Shown here piece by piece: positions 52,528 to 60,580 of a stretch of DNA of 64,000 nt (the first letter of the stretch is position 1; every line of letters starts with the position of its first letter). The stretch covers positions 1-64,000 of the IMG/VR virus record IMGVR_UViG_3300023116_005108. One strand, 5' to 3'. Made by a program: the position numbers and the translations under genes. Under the pieces are notes generated by a model. It saw only the letters and a list, made by a program, of their open reading frames with translations, did no database searches and had not been told where the DNA came from. This stretch comes from a virus.

Positions 52528-53181
52528 ATGTTATCTGTAATAATTGTTAGTAGAGATAGGCATGATAGCTTTGATAGATGCCTCACTTCTATAAAGGAAT
52601 ATTTGACAGATGTTGAAATTTGCGTAGGATATGATTCAGATGATGATAATACTAAAAAAATAGCACTATCTCATAATGCAAATATCTTTGAATTCTCAAG
52701 ACAAAAGAATAGACATTCAGGATACATAAATCCGATAGCAAAAGAATGTAATGGAGATTTTATACTATCATTAAATGATGATGTAGAAGTTGTAGATGCT
52801 GGTGATTATCAAAGTCTTTTACTCAAACATAAACACAAGTTATTTTATGGAATATGTAGTGAAAATTGGGCTATTGGAAATGCTAAAGCTGACTGGGAAG
52901 ATCATTTAAAACATAGGTTTGCTTGTTACCCTTTAATAAGTAGAATTCTTTTTAATGCTTTAGGTTTTTATATGCCTTCGGAAGTATCTGGTCCGGGTGC
53001 TGATATAGCTTTTTCAAAAATCATATTCAACTCCAACCTAGCTGAGTATGAAGATGTTCCAATATCTATATTTGACTATGGAATGTCTTGTAGCCAAGTA
53101 GGCCATTATAATAGATATGATAATAGATGTTTGAATCGTGATATAATGAAGATAAATGAATTTATTAATAATATATCTTAG
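52528..53181 (+). CDS. GT2 glycosyltransferase (217 aa)
   Basis: A compact GT-A enzyme: LSVIIVSRDRHDSFDRCLTSI, VEICVGYDSDDDNTKKIA, and GDFILSLNDDVEVVDAGD (NDD in the DxD position, residues ~83-97). The C-terminal part is short, as in small bacterial family 2 enzymes. It follows a 32-base gap with AAAGAG before the ATG. Confidence 0.75.
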   Translation: MLSVIIVSRDRHDSFDRCLTSIKEYLTDVEICVGYDSDDDNTKKIALSHNANIFEFSRQKNRHSGYINPIAKECNGDFILSLNDDVEVVDAGDYQSLLLKHKHKLFYGICSENWAIGNAKADWEDHLKHRFACYPLISRILFNALGFYMPSEVSGPGADIAFSKIIFNSNLAEYEDVPISIFDYGMSCSQVGHYNRYDNRCLNRDIMKINEFINNIS

Positions 53182-53207
53182 CTCTAATAACAAGCTTGGA
53201 GTTTACA

Positions 53208-53708
53208 ATGTCAACAAAAATAATAACAGAAATCAAACACATAGACAATAGAGGTTCTCTTTACACCACATTTGCAGATTACGATTATGATATTCAGTTT
53301 GTTCAAGATAAAATATCTCAATCTAGATACGGAACAATTCGTGGATTTCATGGAGATGATAAAACCTATAAATTAGTTACCTGTATTTACGGAATAATGC
53401 AGTTTGTGACTTTTGATATAGAAACAGAAAAAACCACCCGGTATTTACTGGATGCCAATAATAAAGAAGTTGATTCTATTCTTGTTGAACCCGGACAGTT
53501 AAATGCTCATCAATGTCTATCAGATCAATGTATAATGAGCTATAAATGGAGTGAGTATTATACTTCTCCAAAAGATCAATGGACTGTAAAATACGATGAT
53601 CCAACTATAGATGCTGAATGGTGTGATACTAACTATGTGATTTTGTCTCATAGAGATGCTACGGCACGAGACTTTTTGTCGCAAAAAGAAGAAGGTATAT
53701 TCTCATGA
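53208..53708 (+). CDS. RmlC-like dTDP-sugar epimerase, cupin (166 aa)
   Basis: Matches dTDP-4-dehydrorhamnose 3,5-epimerase: GTIRGFHGDDKTYKLV (catalytic His, residues ~43-58), MQFVTFDIETEKTTRYLLD, LVEPGQLNAHQCLSD, SYKWSEYYTSP (Tyr region) and VKYDDPTIDAEW near the end. Length fits a single RmlC unit. I chose the ATG with GGAG six bases before it; an earlier TTG is unlikely. It would epimerise a 4-keto sugar nucleotide at C3 and/or C5, fitting a deoxysugar route. Confidence 0.75.
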   Translation: MSTKIITEIKHIDNRGSLYTTFADYDYDIQFVQDKISQSRYGTIRGFHGDDKTYKLVTCIYGIMQFVTFDIETEKTTRYLLDANNKEVDSILVEPGQLNAHQCLSDQCIMSYKWSEYYTSPKDQWTVKYDDPTIDAEWCDTNYVILSHRDATARDFLSQKEEGIFS

Positions 53709-55180
53709 ATTTATTGATTGTATGTCCCAGCTCAGCCGGGTTGTATCAAGATCTTAAAACTGACTTTGCTGCTAGAGAACCAAATATTTGGGCGGGACTT
53801 TTAGCCAATGCTGTTAGAAAAGAACATAATGTTCTGATATATGACATGGAGATAACAAGACCTTCTGAGTCTAAATTCATTGATGATGTGGATCAAATTG
53901 ATCCTGATCTTGTATTGTTTGTGGTGACGGGGCAAAACCCCAACGCATCCACTGCTGCTATGGAAGGTGCAACCTATGCCTCAAATATTATTGCCCACAG
54001 AAAGATTGCTTTTGTAGGACCGCACGTAAATTCTCTACCTCTAGAGACTCTTGAGAAGCACCCAGAAATAGACATTGCATTTACTAACGAAGGTGTTTAT
54101 GCTCTTAAGAATCTTTTAAAAACAGATCTGAAAGACATCAGCGGGGTTAATGGAATAGCCTATAGAGATAATGGAGAAATAAAACTCAATCCACCAGAAA
54201 GAATTGTTCCTCAAGATCTATTAGAGCAAGACCTTCCCGGCGTAGCTTATGACTTAATGCCATGTCTGGACAACTATAGAACTAGCACTTGGCATACTAA
54301 CTTTAAAGGTAATACATCTCCCTTTGCAAGTATTTATACAAGTTTGGGGTGTTTTGCTAAATGTTCGTTTTGTATGATTAACTCAATCAATCGAACTTCT
54401 AATGACTTTAATTTAGCTTCTGATTCCTTCAATGTATTCAGATACTGGTCTCCAGAATTTACGATAAAGCAACTGGAGTATCTAGCGGATAAGGGTGTTA
54501 AGCATCTTAAGATTGCCGACGAAATGTTTGTCTATCGTCCCAAGCATTTCATGACTTTATGTGAATTAATCATTGATCGTGGATTAGATTTTAATATTTG
54601 GGCATATAGTAGAGTAGACACAGCAAAACCTAAATATCTTGAGACCCTTAGAAAAGCAGGCGTTCGTCATTTAGCTTTAGGAATTGAATCTGCCAATCAA
54701 ACCGTTCGACAAGAAATTGATAAGGGTAGATTCAAAGAGGTCAACATTAGAGAAGTTGTTGATGAAATTGTAAAACATGATATTGGTGTGGGAGGTAATT
54801 TCATTGTTGGACTGCCAACAGATAATTATGAAACTATGCAACAAACTATGAATCTTGCGTTTGAACTTGATTTAGCTAATATGAACGTGTATTGTTCTAC
54901 CGCATTACCCGGAAGTCCTCTTTATCTCAATGCTAAGAAAGAGGGTAGATATTTGCCAGAAAAGTATAGCGAGTTTGGATTTCTAAGCTATAATCATATA
55001 CCAGATAGTACTGAATTTCTCACCTCGGCAGAAGTATTAGCGTTTCGAGATTATTTCTTTGACGCATATTTTACGAATCCGGGTGTGCTGAATAGAATGA
55101 GAAATAAATACGGTGAAGAAGCCTGTAAAAATATCCATAGAATGACCAGTATTAAATTACAAAGAAAGATCCTGCAATGA
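53705..55180 (+). CDS. radical SAM enzyme with cobalamin-binding-type N-terminal domain (491 aa)
   Basis: Residues 1-140 look like a B12-binding domain (LLIVCPSSAGLYQDL, DQIDPDLVLFVVTGQ, RKIAFVGPHVNSLP). The radical SAM motif is SLGCFAKCSFCMIN (CxxxCxxC, residues ~215-228). The barrel continues with GVKHLKIADEMFV, GVRHLALGIESANQTVRQEIDKG and GVGGNFIVGLPTD, typical of this class. It makes a 5'-deoxyadenosyl radical. Such enzymes often methylate unactivated carbons or rearrange sugars. Substrate unknown; it overlaps its neighbours by 4 bases. Confidence 0.8.
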   Translation: MNLLIVCPSSAGLYQDLKTDFAAREPNIWAGLLANAVRKEHNVLIYDMEITRPSESKFIDDVDQIDPDLVLFVVTGQNPNASTAAMEGATYASNIIAHRKIAFVGPHVNSLPLETLEKHPEIDIAFTNEGVYALKNLLKTDLKDISGVNGIAYRDNGEIKLNPPERIVPQDLLEQDLPGVAYDLMPCLDNYRTSTWHTNFKGNTSPFASIYTSLGCFAKCSFCMINSINRTSNDFNLASDSFNVFRYWSPEFTIKQLEYLADKGVKHLKIADEMFVYRPKHFMTLCELIIDRGLDFNIWAYSRVDTAKPKYLETLRKAGVRHLALGIESANQTVRQEIDKGRFKEVNIREVVDEIVKHDIGVGGNFIVGLPTDNYETMQQTMNLAFELDLANMNVYCSTALPGSPLYLNAKKEGRYLPEKYSEFGFLSYNHIPDSTEFLTSAEVLAFRDYFFDAYFTNPGVLNRMRNKYGEEACKNIHRMTSIKLQRKILQ

Positions 55181-55707
55181 GTAACACAACTAAAAAAGCA
55201 TTAATTTTAACGTTTGAAAAATTTCAAGATCATGAAGTCATATATCCATTTTATGCTTTACAGGAGCATGGGTATCATGTAGAAGTTTGTGCTAATGGGA
55301 CAAAGGAAAGAATATTCGGTATTTTGGGTGCTCATGTAGTTTCAGACTATACTACAAGTGATTTGCTTGTTTCTGATGTAGAATCTTATGATTTGCTTTG
55401 TATTCCCGGAGGTGTCAAAGCACTTGAGAAGTTACGTCTTGAGCCTAATGCTGTAAATTTCGTTAAGAGGTGGTTTGAGCTTGACAAACCTACGATGTGT
55501 ATTTGTAATGGAGGTCAGCTTTTAATAACAGCAGATGTTCTTCGTGATAGAAAATGCTCAGGATATTACTCAATTGAGCCAGACATTCGTAATGCTGGTG
55601 CTGAGTATTCAAGGGGTGTTGTTGAAGACGGTAATCTTGTGTCATGTGCCCACTATGATGATATGGGTGAATGGATGCGAGTAGCAATGGAAAAATTCAA
55701 TGGTTGA
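55177..55707 (+). CDS. DJ-1/PfpI-family protein (176 aa)
   Basis: The fold signature is clear: KKALILTFEKFQDHEVIYPFYAL, YDLLCIPGGVKALEKL and TMCICNGGQLLITADVL. In the last the nucleophile-elbow Cys is present, but the usual following His is Asn (ICNGG instead of ICHGP). A catalytic His may thus be lacking or come from elsewhere. Family members include amidases, glyoxalases and chaperones. Being in a sugar cluster, it could act on an aldehyde or amide intermediate or protect against glycation. It overlaps its neighbours by 4 and 8 bases. Confidence 0.7.
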   Translation: MSNTTKKALILTFEKFQDHEVIYPFYALQEHGYHVEVCANGTKERIFGILGAHVVSDYTTSDLLVSDVESYDLLCIPGGVKALEKLRLEPNAVNFVKRWFELDKPTMCICNGGQLLITADVLRDRKCSGYYSIEPDIRNAGAEYSRGVVEDGNLVSCAHYDDMGEWMRVAMEKFNG

Positions 55708-56299
55708 ATCTGTAAAAAAACCTTGGGGTTATGAGTATCTTTTGTATAAGAATGACGATGTCGCTATATGGCACTTGTTTATTAATTCTTATCAAAACAC
55801 ATCTCTGCATAGCCATCCGAATAAGAAGACTGGTCTTGTTGTTTTAGACGGTGCTGCCAAGGTTTCTTTTCTTGGTAGTGATCACAAGTTGTTTCATGGT
55901 GAAAAAATCATGATTCGTCATGGTGTGTTTCATCAGACAAAGTCAATGACCCCTCACTTACTACAACTTCTTGAAATAGAAACTCCAGTAGACAAAGAAG
56001 ATATTGTGAGACTAGAGGATTCTTATGGCAGGGCGGGATCTATTAAAATGGGAGAGGAAGGTGTGGATGTAACACCTCTGGATATGAAAGGTGATTTTGT
56101 AGGCGTGTCTTATGTCTGGTTTGCGGAACTAAATAAAAAACTGGACTTTGATAACTTCATGATAACAAATGGATCTATCTCTTATGAAGGTAATAGTGTC
56201 GCTGGACCCGGAGATATTATTAGCTATGATAACATGAAGCGGTTGCTTGAAAAATTCGAAATCTCTGAGAAAATAGAGGGGTTGGCTATAACATGCTAA
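55700..56299 (+). CDS. cupin-domain protein (199 aa)
   Basis: The first ~100 residues form a cupin: KPWGYEYLLYKNDD, TSLHSHPNKKTGLVVLDG (metal-binding His-x-His) and KIMIRHGVFHQTK. A second half (residues ~110-199; GDFVGVSYVWFAELNKKLD, GNSVAGPGDIISYDN) looks like a degenerate second barrel. The start resembles mannose-6-phosphate isomerase/GDP-mannose enzymes (WGYE). It may isomerise or bind a sugar phosphate. It overlaps PfpI and the E1 alpha gene. Confidence 0.65.
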   Translation: MVESVKKPWGYEYLLYKNDDVAIWHLFINSYQNTSLHSHPNKKTGLVVLDGAAKVSFLGSDHKLFHGEKIMIRHGVFHQTKSMTPHLLQLLEIETPVDKEDIVRLEDSYGRAGSIKMGEEGVDVTPLDMKGDFVGVSYVWFAELNKKLDFDNFMITNGSISYEGNSVAGPGDIISYDNMKRLLEKFEISEKIEGLAITC

Positions 56300-57087
56300 A
56301 TGAAATCATGAACAAGGCGAAAATGTGTAGAGCATTTGAGGTTGTCACATTTAGTCAAATACAAGCTGGCAATATTAAAATCCCTGTCTACTTATCCGCT
56401 GGTCAAGAAATGATCCCGGCGACTATTAGTACATATTTTCAAGATCGAGGAATTACACCCGCTATCTTTGGTCAACATAGAGGTCATTCTACTTATTTGT
56501 CATTTGGTGGAGATCCTACACAGCTTATTGATGAACTTCTTGGTTTGGAAACTGGATGTGCGAAAGGTATGGGAGGTTCCGCATCTATACATAGTCCAGA
56601 AATTAAGATGTTTGGTCACGATGGGTTGATGGGAAGCAATGTTCCTATTGGAGTTGGGTATTGTTATGCCACCAACGAACCCACAGTTGTATTCGTAGGG
56701 GATGCCGCAGGCGAGGAAGACTATGCTCTAGCCGCATACGGGTGGGCAGCAACAAAAAATCTTCCAATTCTGTTTGTGGTTGAGGACAACAACCTTTCCA
56801 TTTTAACAGAAAAGAAAATCAGAAGATCTTGGGATATTTGTAATGTCTCTCAAGCAATGAACGTTGAATCTTATAATATAACTGACAATCCTACAGACAT
56901 ACTTAATTGCCTCGGTGGATGGGACTTTTCTGCTCCAAAATTACTTAATATCAATACCGTCAGAATGTTTTGGCACGCAGGTGCTGGAACAGATGGTGAA
57001 ACAAGAGATTTATTAAAGCATGAAGATTTATCGGAAGACATTGAAAGGTTTGAAAAACTATGGCAATCACGCTTAGAGACACTATAA
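56293..57087 (+). CDS. thiamine-diphosphate enzyme, E1 alpha-like subunit (264 aa)
   Basis: Similar to the alpha subunit of 2-oxo-acid dehydrogenase E1: IPVYLSAGQEMIPATIS, ITPAIFGQHRGHSTYLSFGGD, KGMGGSASIHSPE, GSNVPIGVGYCYA, and VFVGDAAGEEDYALAAYGWAA with the downstream NN (EDNN) that completes the ThDP/metal motif (GDG changed to GDA). The protein is shorter than a full E1 alpha (about 330 aa). No E2 or E3 gene is seen here. The overlapping next gene is the beta partner. A role in a carboligation on a sugar is inferred from context. Confidence 0.8.
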   Translation: MLNEIMNKAKMCRAFEVVTFSQIQAGNIKIPVYLSAGQEMIPATISTYFQDRGITPAIFGQHRGHSTYLSFGGDPTQLIDELLGLETGCAKGMGGSASIHSPEIKMFGHDGLMGSNVPIGVGYCYATNEPTVVFVGDAAGEEDYALAAYGWAATKNLPILFVVEDNNLSILTEKKIRRSWDICNVSQAMNVESYNITDNPTDILNCLGGWDFSAPKLLNINTVRMFWHAGAGTDGETRDLLKHEDLSEDIERFEKLWQSRLETL

Positions 57088-57968
57088 AAAATACCGTAGC
57101 TAATCATCTAGACGGTGGAGGTTTGGCTTTTGGTCAGTGTCTAACCGCCGTTGGGTGGGTTGGTGGAACCCTACCTGAAATGTATGAAGAAGATGGTATG
57201 GTTGAACTTTCTATGGCTGATGTAGCAGGAGGTGCAATTGTTACAGGTGCTGGTCTATCAGGAAGAAGACCTATGTATATCATAAGATATCAAGGTTTTA
57301 ACTGGTATAATTGCGTTAGTATATTAAACTATGCCTGTAAAAGTAAGGACATGTGGAATATTCCGTGCCCAATTTTTGTGAGGAGTATTGCTATGGAGGG
57401 GGCAATTGGTCCAGTAGCTGGTAGCTCCCATCATTCTCTTTATCATAGAATGCCCGGTGTTAAAATCTACTCGCCAATGACTCCCGGAGAATACGAGCAA
57501 TGTTATCAGGATTTCATGAAAGATGACGATGTTTTTTATGTTTCTGAACATCGAGGGGCATATAATAATACAGAGGAACTTGAAGATGTAGACTTTTATG
57601 AACCTGACTTTGTATTGTTTCCTATTTCTATTTGCCGATTTGCAGCAATGGAAGCTTCTAGGGAATTATTCAAAGAAGGTATTAAGGTTGCTGTTTATCA
57701 TCAAAAAGTTTTAAAGCCATTTGATGTAAATAAGAATTGGGCGAGAGCACTTGATATTGCTGGTCGCGGACTTGTTCTCGATGATGATTTTCCAGATGGA
57801 ATAGCTTCAACACTTGCTCAAAAACTAATGCTAGAATCATCAGCTAAGGTATCAACTATGGGTCTGGAAGAAAGATCTTCAGGATTTGCAAAGCACTTAG
57901 ACAATCTTCCTCCATCAAAAGAAAAAATTATAAGGTTTATTAAAAATGAAAAGAATAGAATTCGGTGA
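57060..57968 (+). CDS. thiamine-diphosphate enzyme, E1 beta-like subunit (302 aa)
   Basis: Similar to the beta subunit of E1/transketolase C-terminal parts: FGQCLTAVGWVGGTLPEMYEED, SMADVAGGAIVTGAGLSGRRP, RYQGFNWYNCVSILNYAC, CPIFVRSIAMEGAIGPVAGSSHHSLYHRMPG, KIYSPMTPGEYEQCY. The C-terminal half has the swivel-domain order (KVLKPFDVNKNW, GRGLVLDDDF). It overlaps the alpha gene by 28 bases in another frame, so they should form a heterotetramer. No lipoyl E2 is seen, which argues for a stand-alone carboligase. Confidence 0.8.
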   Translation: MAITLRDTIKNTVANHLDGGGLAFGQCLTAVGWVGGTLPEMYEEDGMVELSMADVAGGAIVTGAGLSGRRPMYIIRYQGFNWYNCVSILNYACKSKDMWNIPCPIFVRSIAMEGAIGPVAGSSHHSLYHRMPGVKIYSPMTPGEYEQCYQDFMKDDDVFYVSEHRGAYNNTEELEDVDFYEPDFVLFPISICRFAAMEASRELFKEGIKVAVYHQKVLKPFDVNKNWARALDIAGRGLVLDDDFPDGIASTLAQKLMLESSAKVSTMGLEERSSGFAKHLDNLPPSKEKIIRFIKNEKNRIR

Positions 57969-59079
57969 ATTGAGAATTAACAATTCGGCAAAAAAGCATG
58001 TTCAAGATTGTTTAGATACTAATTGGGCCTCGATGGGTCCAAAAACTAAACTACTTGAAGAAAAATTTGCTGAATTGATGGGAACAAAATACGCAGTAGC
58101 AACAAGTAGCGGCACTTCGTCAATAGCTGCAATGACTATGGCATTGCCCGAAATATGTAATCGTCCTGTTATTAGGAATAAAAGCAAAGTAATATGTCCA
58201 GCTTTAGCCTTTATAGCCAATACTACAGGTATTGTGTCTGGTGGATTGATTCCTAAATGGGTGGACATCAAGCCGGAAACTTTAAATATAAATGAGGAAT
58301 TAATTGAGGATGCTGTTGATGATGATGTCGTTGCGATCTATGCTGTAGGCACTATGGGTAGGCCATCTGAGATGGATGCGATTAGAACTATTGCTAAAAA
58401 ATATGACTTAGTATTGTTTGAAGACGCATGTGAGAACTATGGTAGTAAAATAAATGGAGAGTTTAGCCATAAGTATGCTATAGGAGGTTGTTCTTCATTT
58501 TTTCAGGCTCATCTTGTTCAGGCCGGTGAAGGTTCTTGTATTTATACAGATGATGAAAATCTTCGTGATCTGCTCATTAGTATTAGATCTCACGGCAGAC
58601 ATCCTAATTCAGCGTATTTTGACCATATAAGATTTGGGAGTAATTTTAAAACAACTGACCTTTGTGCATCTTTAGCTCTTGGTGCTATTGAGGAATTTCA
58701 ACAAAATATTTCCGAAAGAAAAGCGATATGGACTGAACTTGTAAAGTTTTCTGAACAATATGCAGATTTAGCTTGGTTTAGTAGTCAGCCTGATTATATG
58801 GAAGTTATGCCTCATGGTTTTAGCATTACAGTAAAGCCAGATTCTAAAAAATCATGTAGAGAACTAGAAAAACTGATGACCTCTAATAACATTCACTGGA
58901 AAAGAAATTTTGGTTTTTGTGGCAGTCATGCATCATTAAAAGACGTTTTATCCGAACCACAGGGATATAATAATGCTGTGTGGTGTGGGAACAATGGACT
59001 GCATATTGGTACTCATAGATATATGAATGAAGAAAACATTCAAAGAATTTGTAGAGTTATGAAGGAATTTTTTGAATGA
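57946..59079 (+). CDS. DegT-fold PLP/PMP enzyme, His-type sugar 3-dehydratase-like (377 aa)
   Basis: The fold is DegT/DnrJ/EryC1: TNWASMGPKTKLLEEKFAELMG, YAVATSSGTSSIAAM, KVICPALAFIANTTGI, LVLFEDACENYGSKING, then SSFFQAHLVQAGEGSCIYT, GSNFKTTDLCASLALGA. In the last-but-one block the position of the Schiff-base Lys is taken by His (QAHLVQAGEG), the layout of RfbH/ColD-type PMP-dependent 3-dehydratases rather than aminotransferases. It would remove the C3 hydroxyl of a 4-keto sugar. It overlaps E1 beta by 23 bases. Confidence 0.75.
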   Translation: MKRIEFGELRINNSAKKHVQDCLDTNWASMGPKTKLLEEKFAELMGTKYAVATSSGTSSIAAMTMALPEICNRPVIRNKSKVICPALAFIANTTGIVSGGLIPKWVDIKPETLNINEELIEDAVDDDVVAIYAVGTMGRPSEMDAIRTIAKKYDLVLFEDACENYGSKINGEFSHKYAIGGCSSFFQAHLVQAGEGSCIYTDDENLRDLLISIRSHGRHPNSAYFDHIRFGSNFKTTDLCASLALGAIEEFQQNISERKAIWTELVKFSEQYADLAWFSSQPDYMEVMPHGFSITVKPDSKKSCRELEKLMTSNNIHWKRNFGFCGSHASLKDVLSEPQGYNNAVWCGNNGLHIGTHRYMNEENIQRICRVMKEFFE

Positions 59080-59591
59080 AATTTTTTTTAATAGCGAGTG
59101 AACTTGAGCTACCAAATTGTCCGTCTATAGTCGAAGACAGTGTTATTTTTACAGGAATTGGCAAAACGAACGCCGCTATGTGGGCTACTAAACTATGCAC
59201 TCAATGGGGTAATAATCTTGATTTGATTGTTAATGTAGGAACCGCTGGAAGTTTTAATGAGGCTTATTCTGGAATGCATAAGTGCGGTACTTTTGTAAAT
59301 CTAGATGGAGATGATTCATTTAATAATGAAAGATATGTCTTTAATAAAGATGGTTTAACTATTGGTTCATCTGATTCTTTTGTTGATAATGAAAATCTAT
59401 ATTTAGATAAACCCGATCTCGTAGATATGGAGAGTTTTGCTATTGCTCATGTCTGTCATAATTTTGGTGTTAATTTTGTTTGTCATAAATATATTACAGA
59501 TTATATTGGCTCCAATTCTGTCAATCAATGGCTTGAGTCTGTGAAAAAAGCAGAATGTGAAATATTTAAAATTATCTATTCTTATATCTAA
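59076..59591 (+). CDS. MTA/SAH nucleosidase-like protein, shortened (171 aa)
   Basis: Resembles the nucleoside phosphorylase/MTAN family: VIFTGIGKTNAAMWATKLC, NLDLIVNVGTAGSFNEAYSGM (the glycine-rich VGTAG motif), VDMESFAIAHVCHNFGVNF (E in the MExxA block) and KYITDYIG with the catalytic Asp. At 171 aa it is about 60 residues short of E. coli MTAN, mainly in the middle. If active it would cleave SAH, MTA or 5'-deoxyadenosine, the by-products of the methyltransferase and radical SAM enzymes of the same cluster. It is coupled to the dehydratase gene by a 4-base overlap. Confidence 0.7.
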   Translation: MKFFLIASELELPNCPSIVEDSVIFTGIGKTNAAMWATKLCTQWGNNLDLIVNVGTAGSFNEAYSGMHKCGTFVNLDGDDSFNNERYVFNKDGLTIGSSDSFVDNENLYLDKPDLVDMESFAIAHVCHNFGVNFVCHKYITDYIGSNSVNQWLESVKKAECEIFKIIYSYI

Positions 59592-59621
59592 TTTTTTTAC
59601 ATGCAATAATAGAGAACTAAT

Positions 59622-60578
59622 ATGAAAATAGTTATTACTGGTGCCGCTGGATATATTGGAAGTAAATTATTCGATTTTTTAGTAAAACGCGGTCACAATG
59701 TTATAGGTTTTGATAATCTTTTTTATGATCAGGGGACGCTTGTTAGTAAAGTGGCGTGCAATTCTATTGGTGTATCAAAATTTTTTGTTGAAGACGTTAC
59801 CAGTTGGTCTGAAAATTTAAAAGATGCTATAAAAAATGCAGATATTATTATTCCACTTGCCGCACTGGTTGGTGCTCCGCTATGTGACAAATATCCAGAG
59901 CTAACATATAAAATCAACTTTGAATGGTTTTCTAAACTATTGCCGTATCTTAAAGATCAACATATAATTTATCCAAATACAAACTCTGGTTATGGCTCAA
60001 CCGGCGAAGAAATTTGTACAGAAGAAACTCCATCTAATCCCTTATCACTTTACGCAAAAACAAAACAAGATTCTGAAAATTTATTGATGACTTATGAAAA
60101 GTCTACCTGTTTTCGTTTAGCTACAGTATTTGGATGGTCTTATCGCCCCAGAACGGATCTTCTTGTTAATAATTTAACTAAAACAGCATTAGAAACTGGA
60201 AGAATATTCTTGTTTGATGGTCACTTCAGGAGAAACTATATTCATGTAGATGACATAGTTTCAGCTTTTAACTTTATTATTGATAAAATAACATATAAAA
60301 AGAGTGAAGACATACATGGAGTTTTTAATTTAGGAAATGATTCTTTAAATACAACTAAAGAAAATTTAGTTAAGGAAATATGTTCAATTGTTGGCTCAGA
60401 TTTTGTAACTCAAGATAATCGTACCGATCCAGATAAAAGAGATTATTTAGTTAGTAGCCAAAAGCTGTACTCTTTAGGATGGAAACCATCAGTTAGTTTG
60501 AGGTTTGGCGTTAATCAAATGGTCAACTTTTATAGATTAATGTCAAAGTCTGACGAACTTCGTTGTAGAAATTATTGA
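59622..60578 (+). CDS. NAD-dependent sugar nucleotide epimerase, extended SDR (318 aa)
   Basis: The Rossmann nucleotide loop ITGAAGYIGSKLFDFL opens the protein (GxxGxxG). IIIPLAALVGAPLCDKYPE, NTNSGYGSTGEE and SLYAKTKQDSENLL (the YxxxK catalytic pair, residues ~145-155) follow. GHFRRNYIHVDDIVSAF and FNLGNDSLNTTKENLV are the substrate-binding parts of extended SDR enzymes. It probably epimerises or otherwise modifies a nucleotide sugar at C4. It follows a 30-base gap and is coupled to the GHMP kinase. Confidence 0.8.
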   Translation: MKIVITGAAGYIGSKLFDFLVKRGHNVIGFDNLFYDQGTLVSKVACNSIGVSKFFVEDVTSWSENLKDAIKNADIIIPLAALVGAPLCDKYPELTYKINFEWFSKLLPYLKDQHIIYPNTNSGYGSTGEEICTEETPSNPLSLYAKTKQDSENLLMTYEKSTCFRLATVFGWSYRPRTDLLVNNLTKTALETGRIFLFDGHFRRNYIHVDDIVSAFNFIIDKITYKKSEDIHGVFNLGNDSLNTTKENLVKEICSIVGSDFVTQDNRTDPDKRDYLVSSQKLYSLGWKPSVSLRFGVNQMVNFYRLMSKSDELRCRNY

Positions 60579-60580
60579 TT

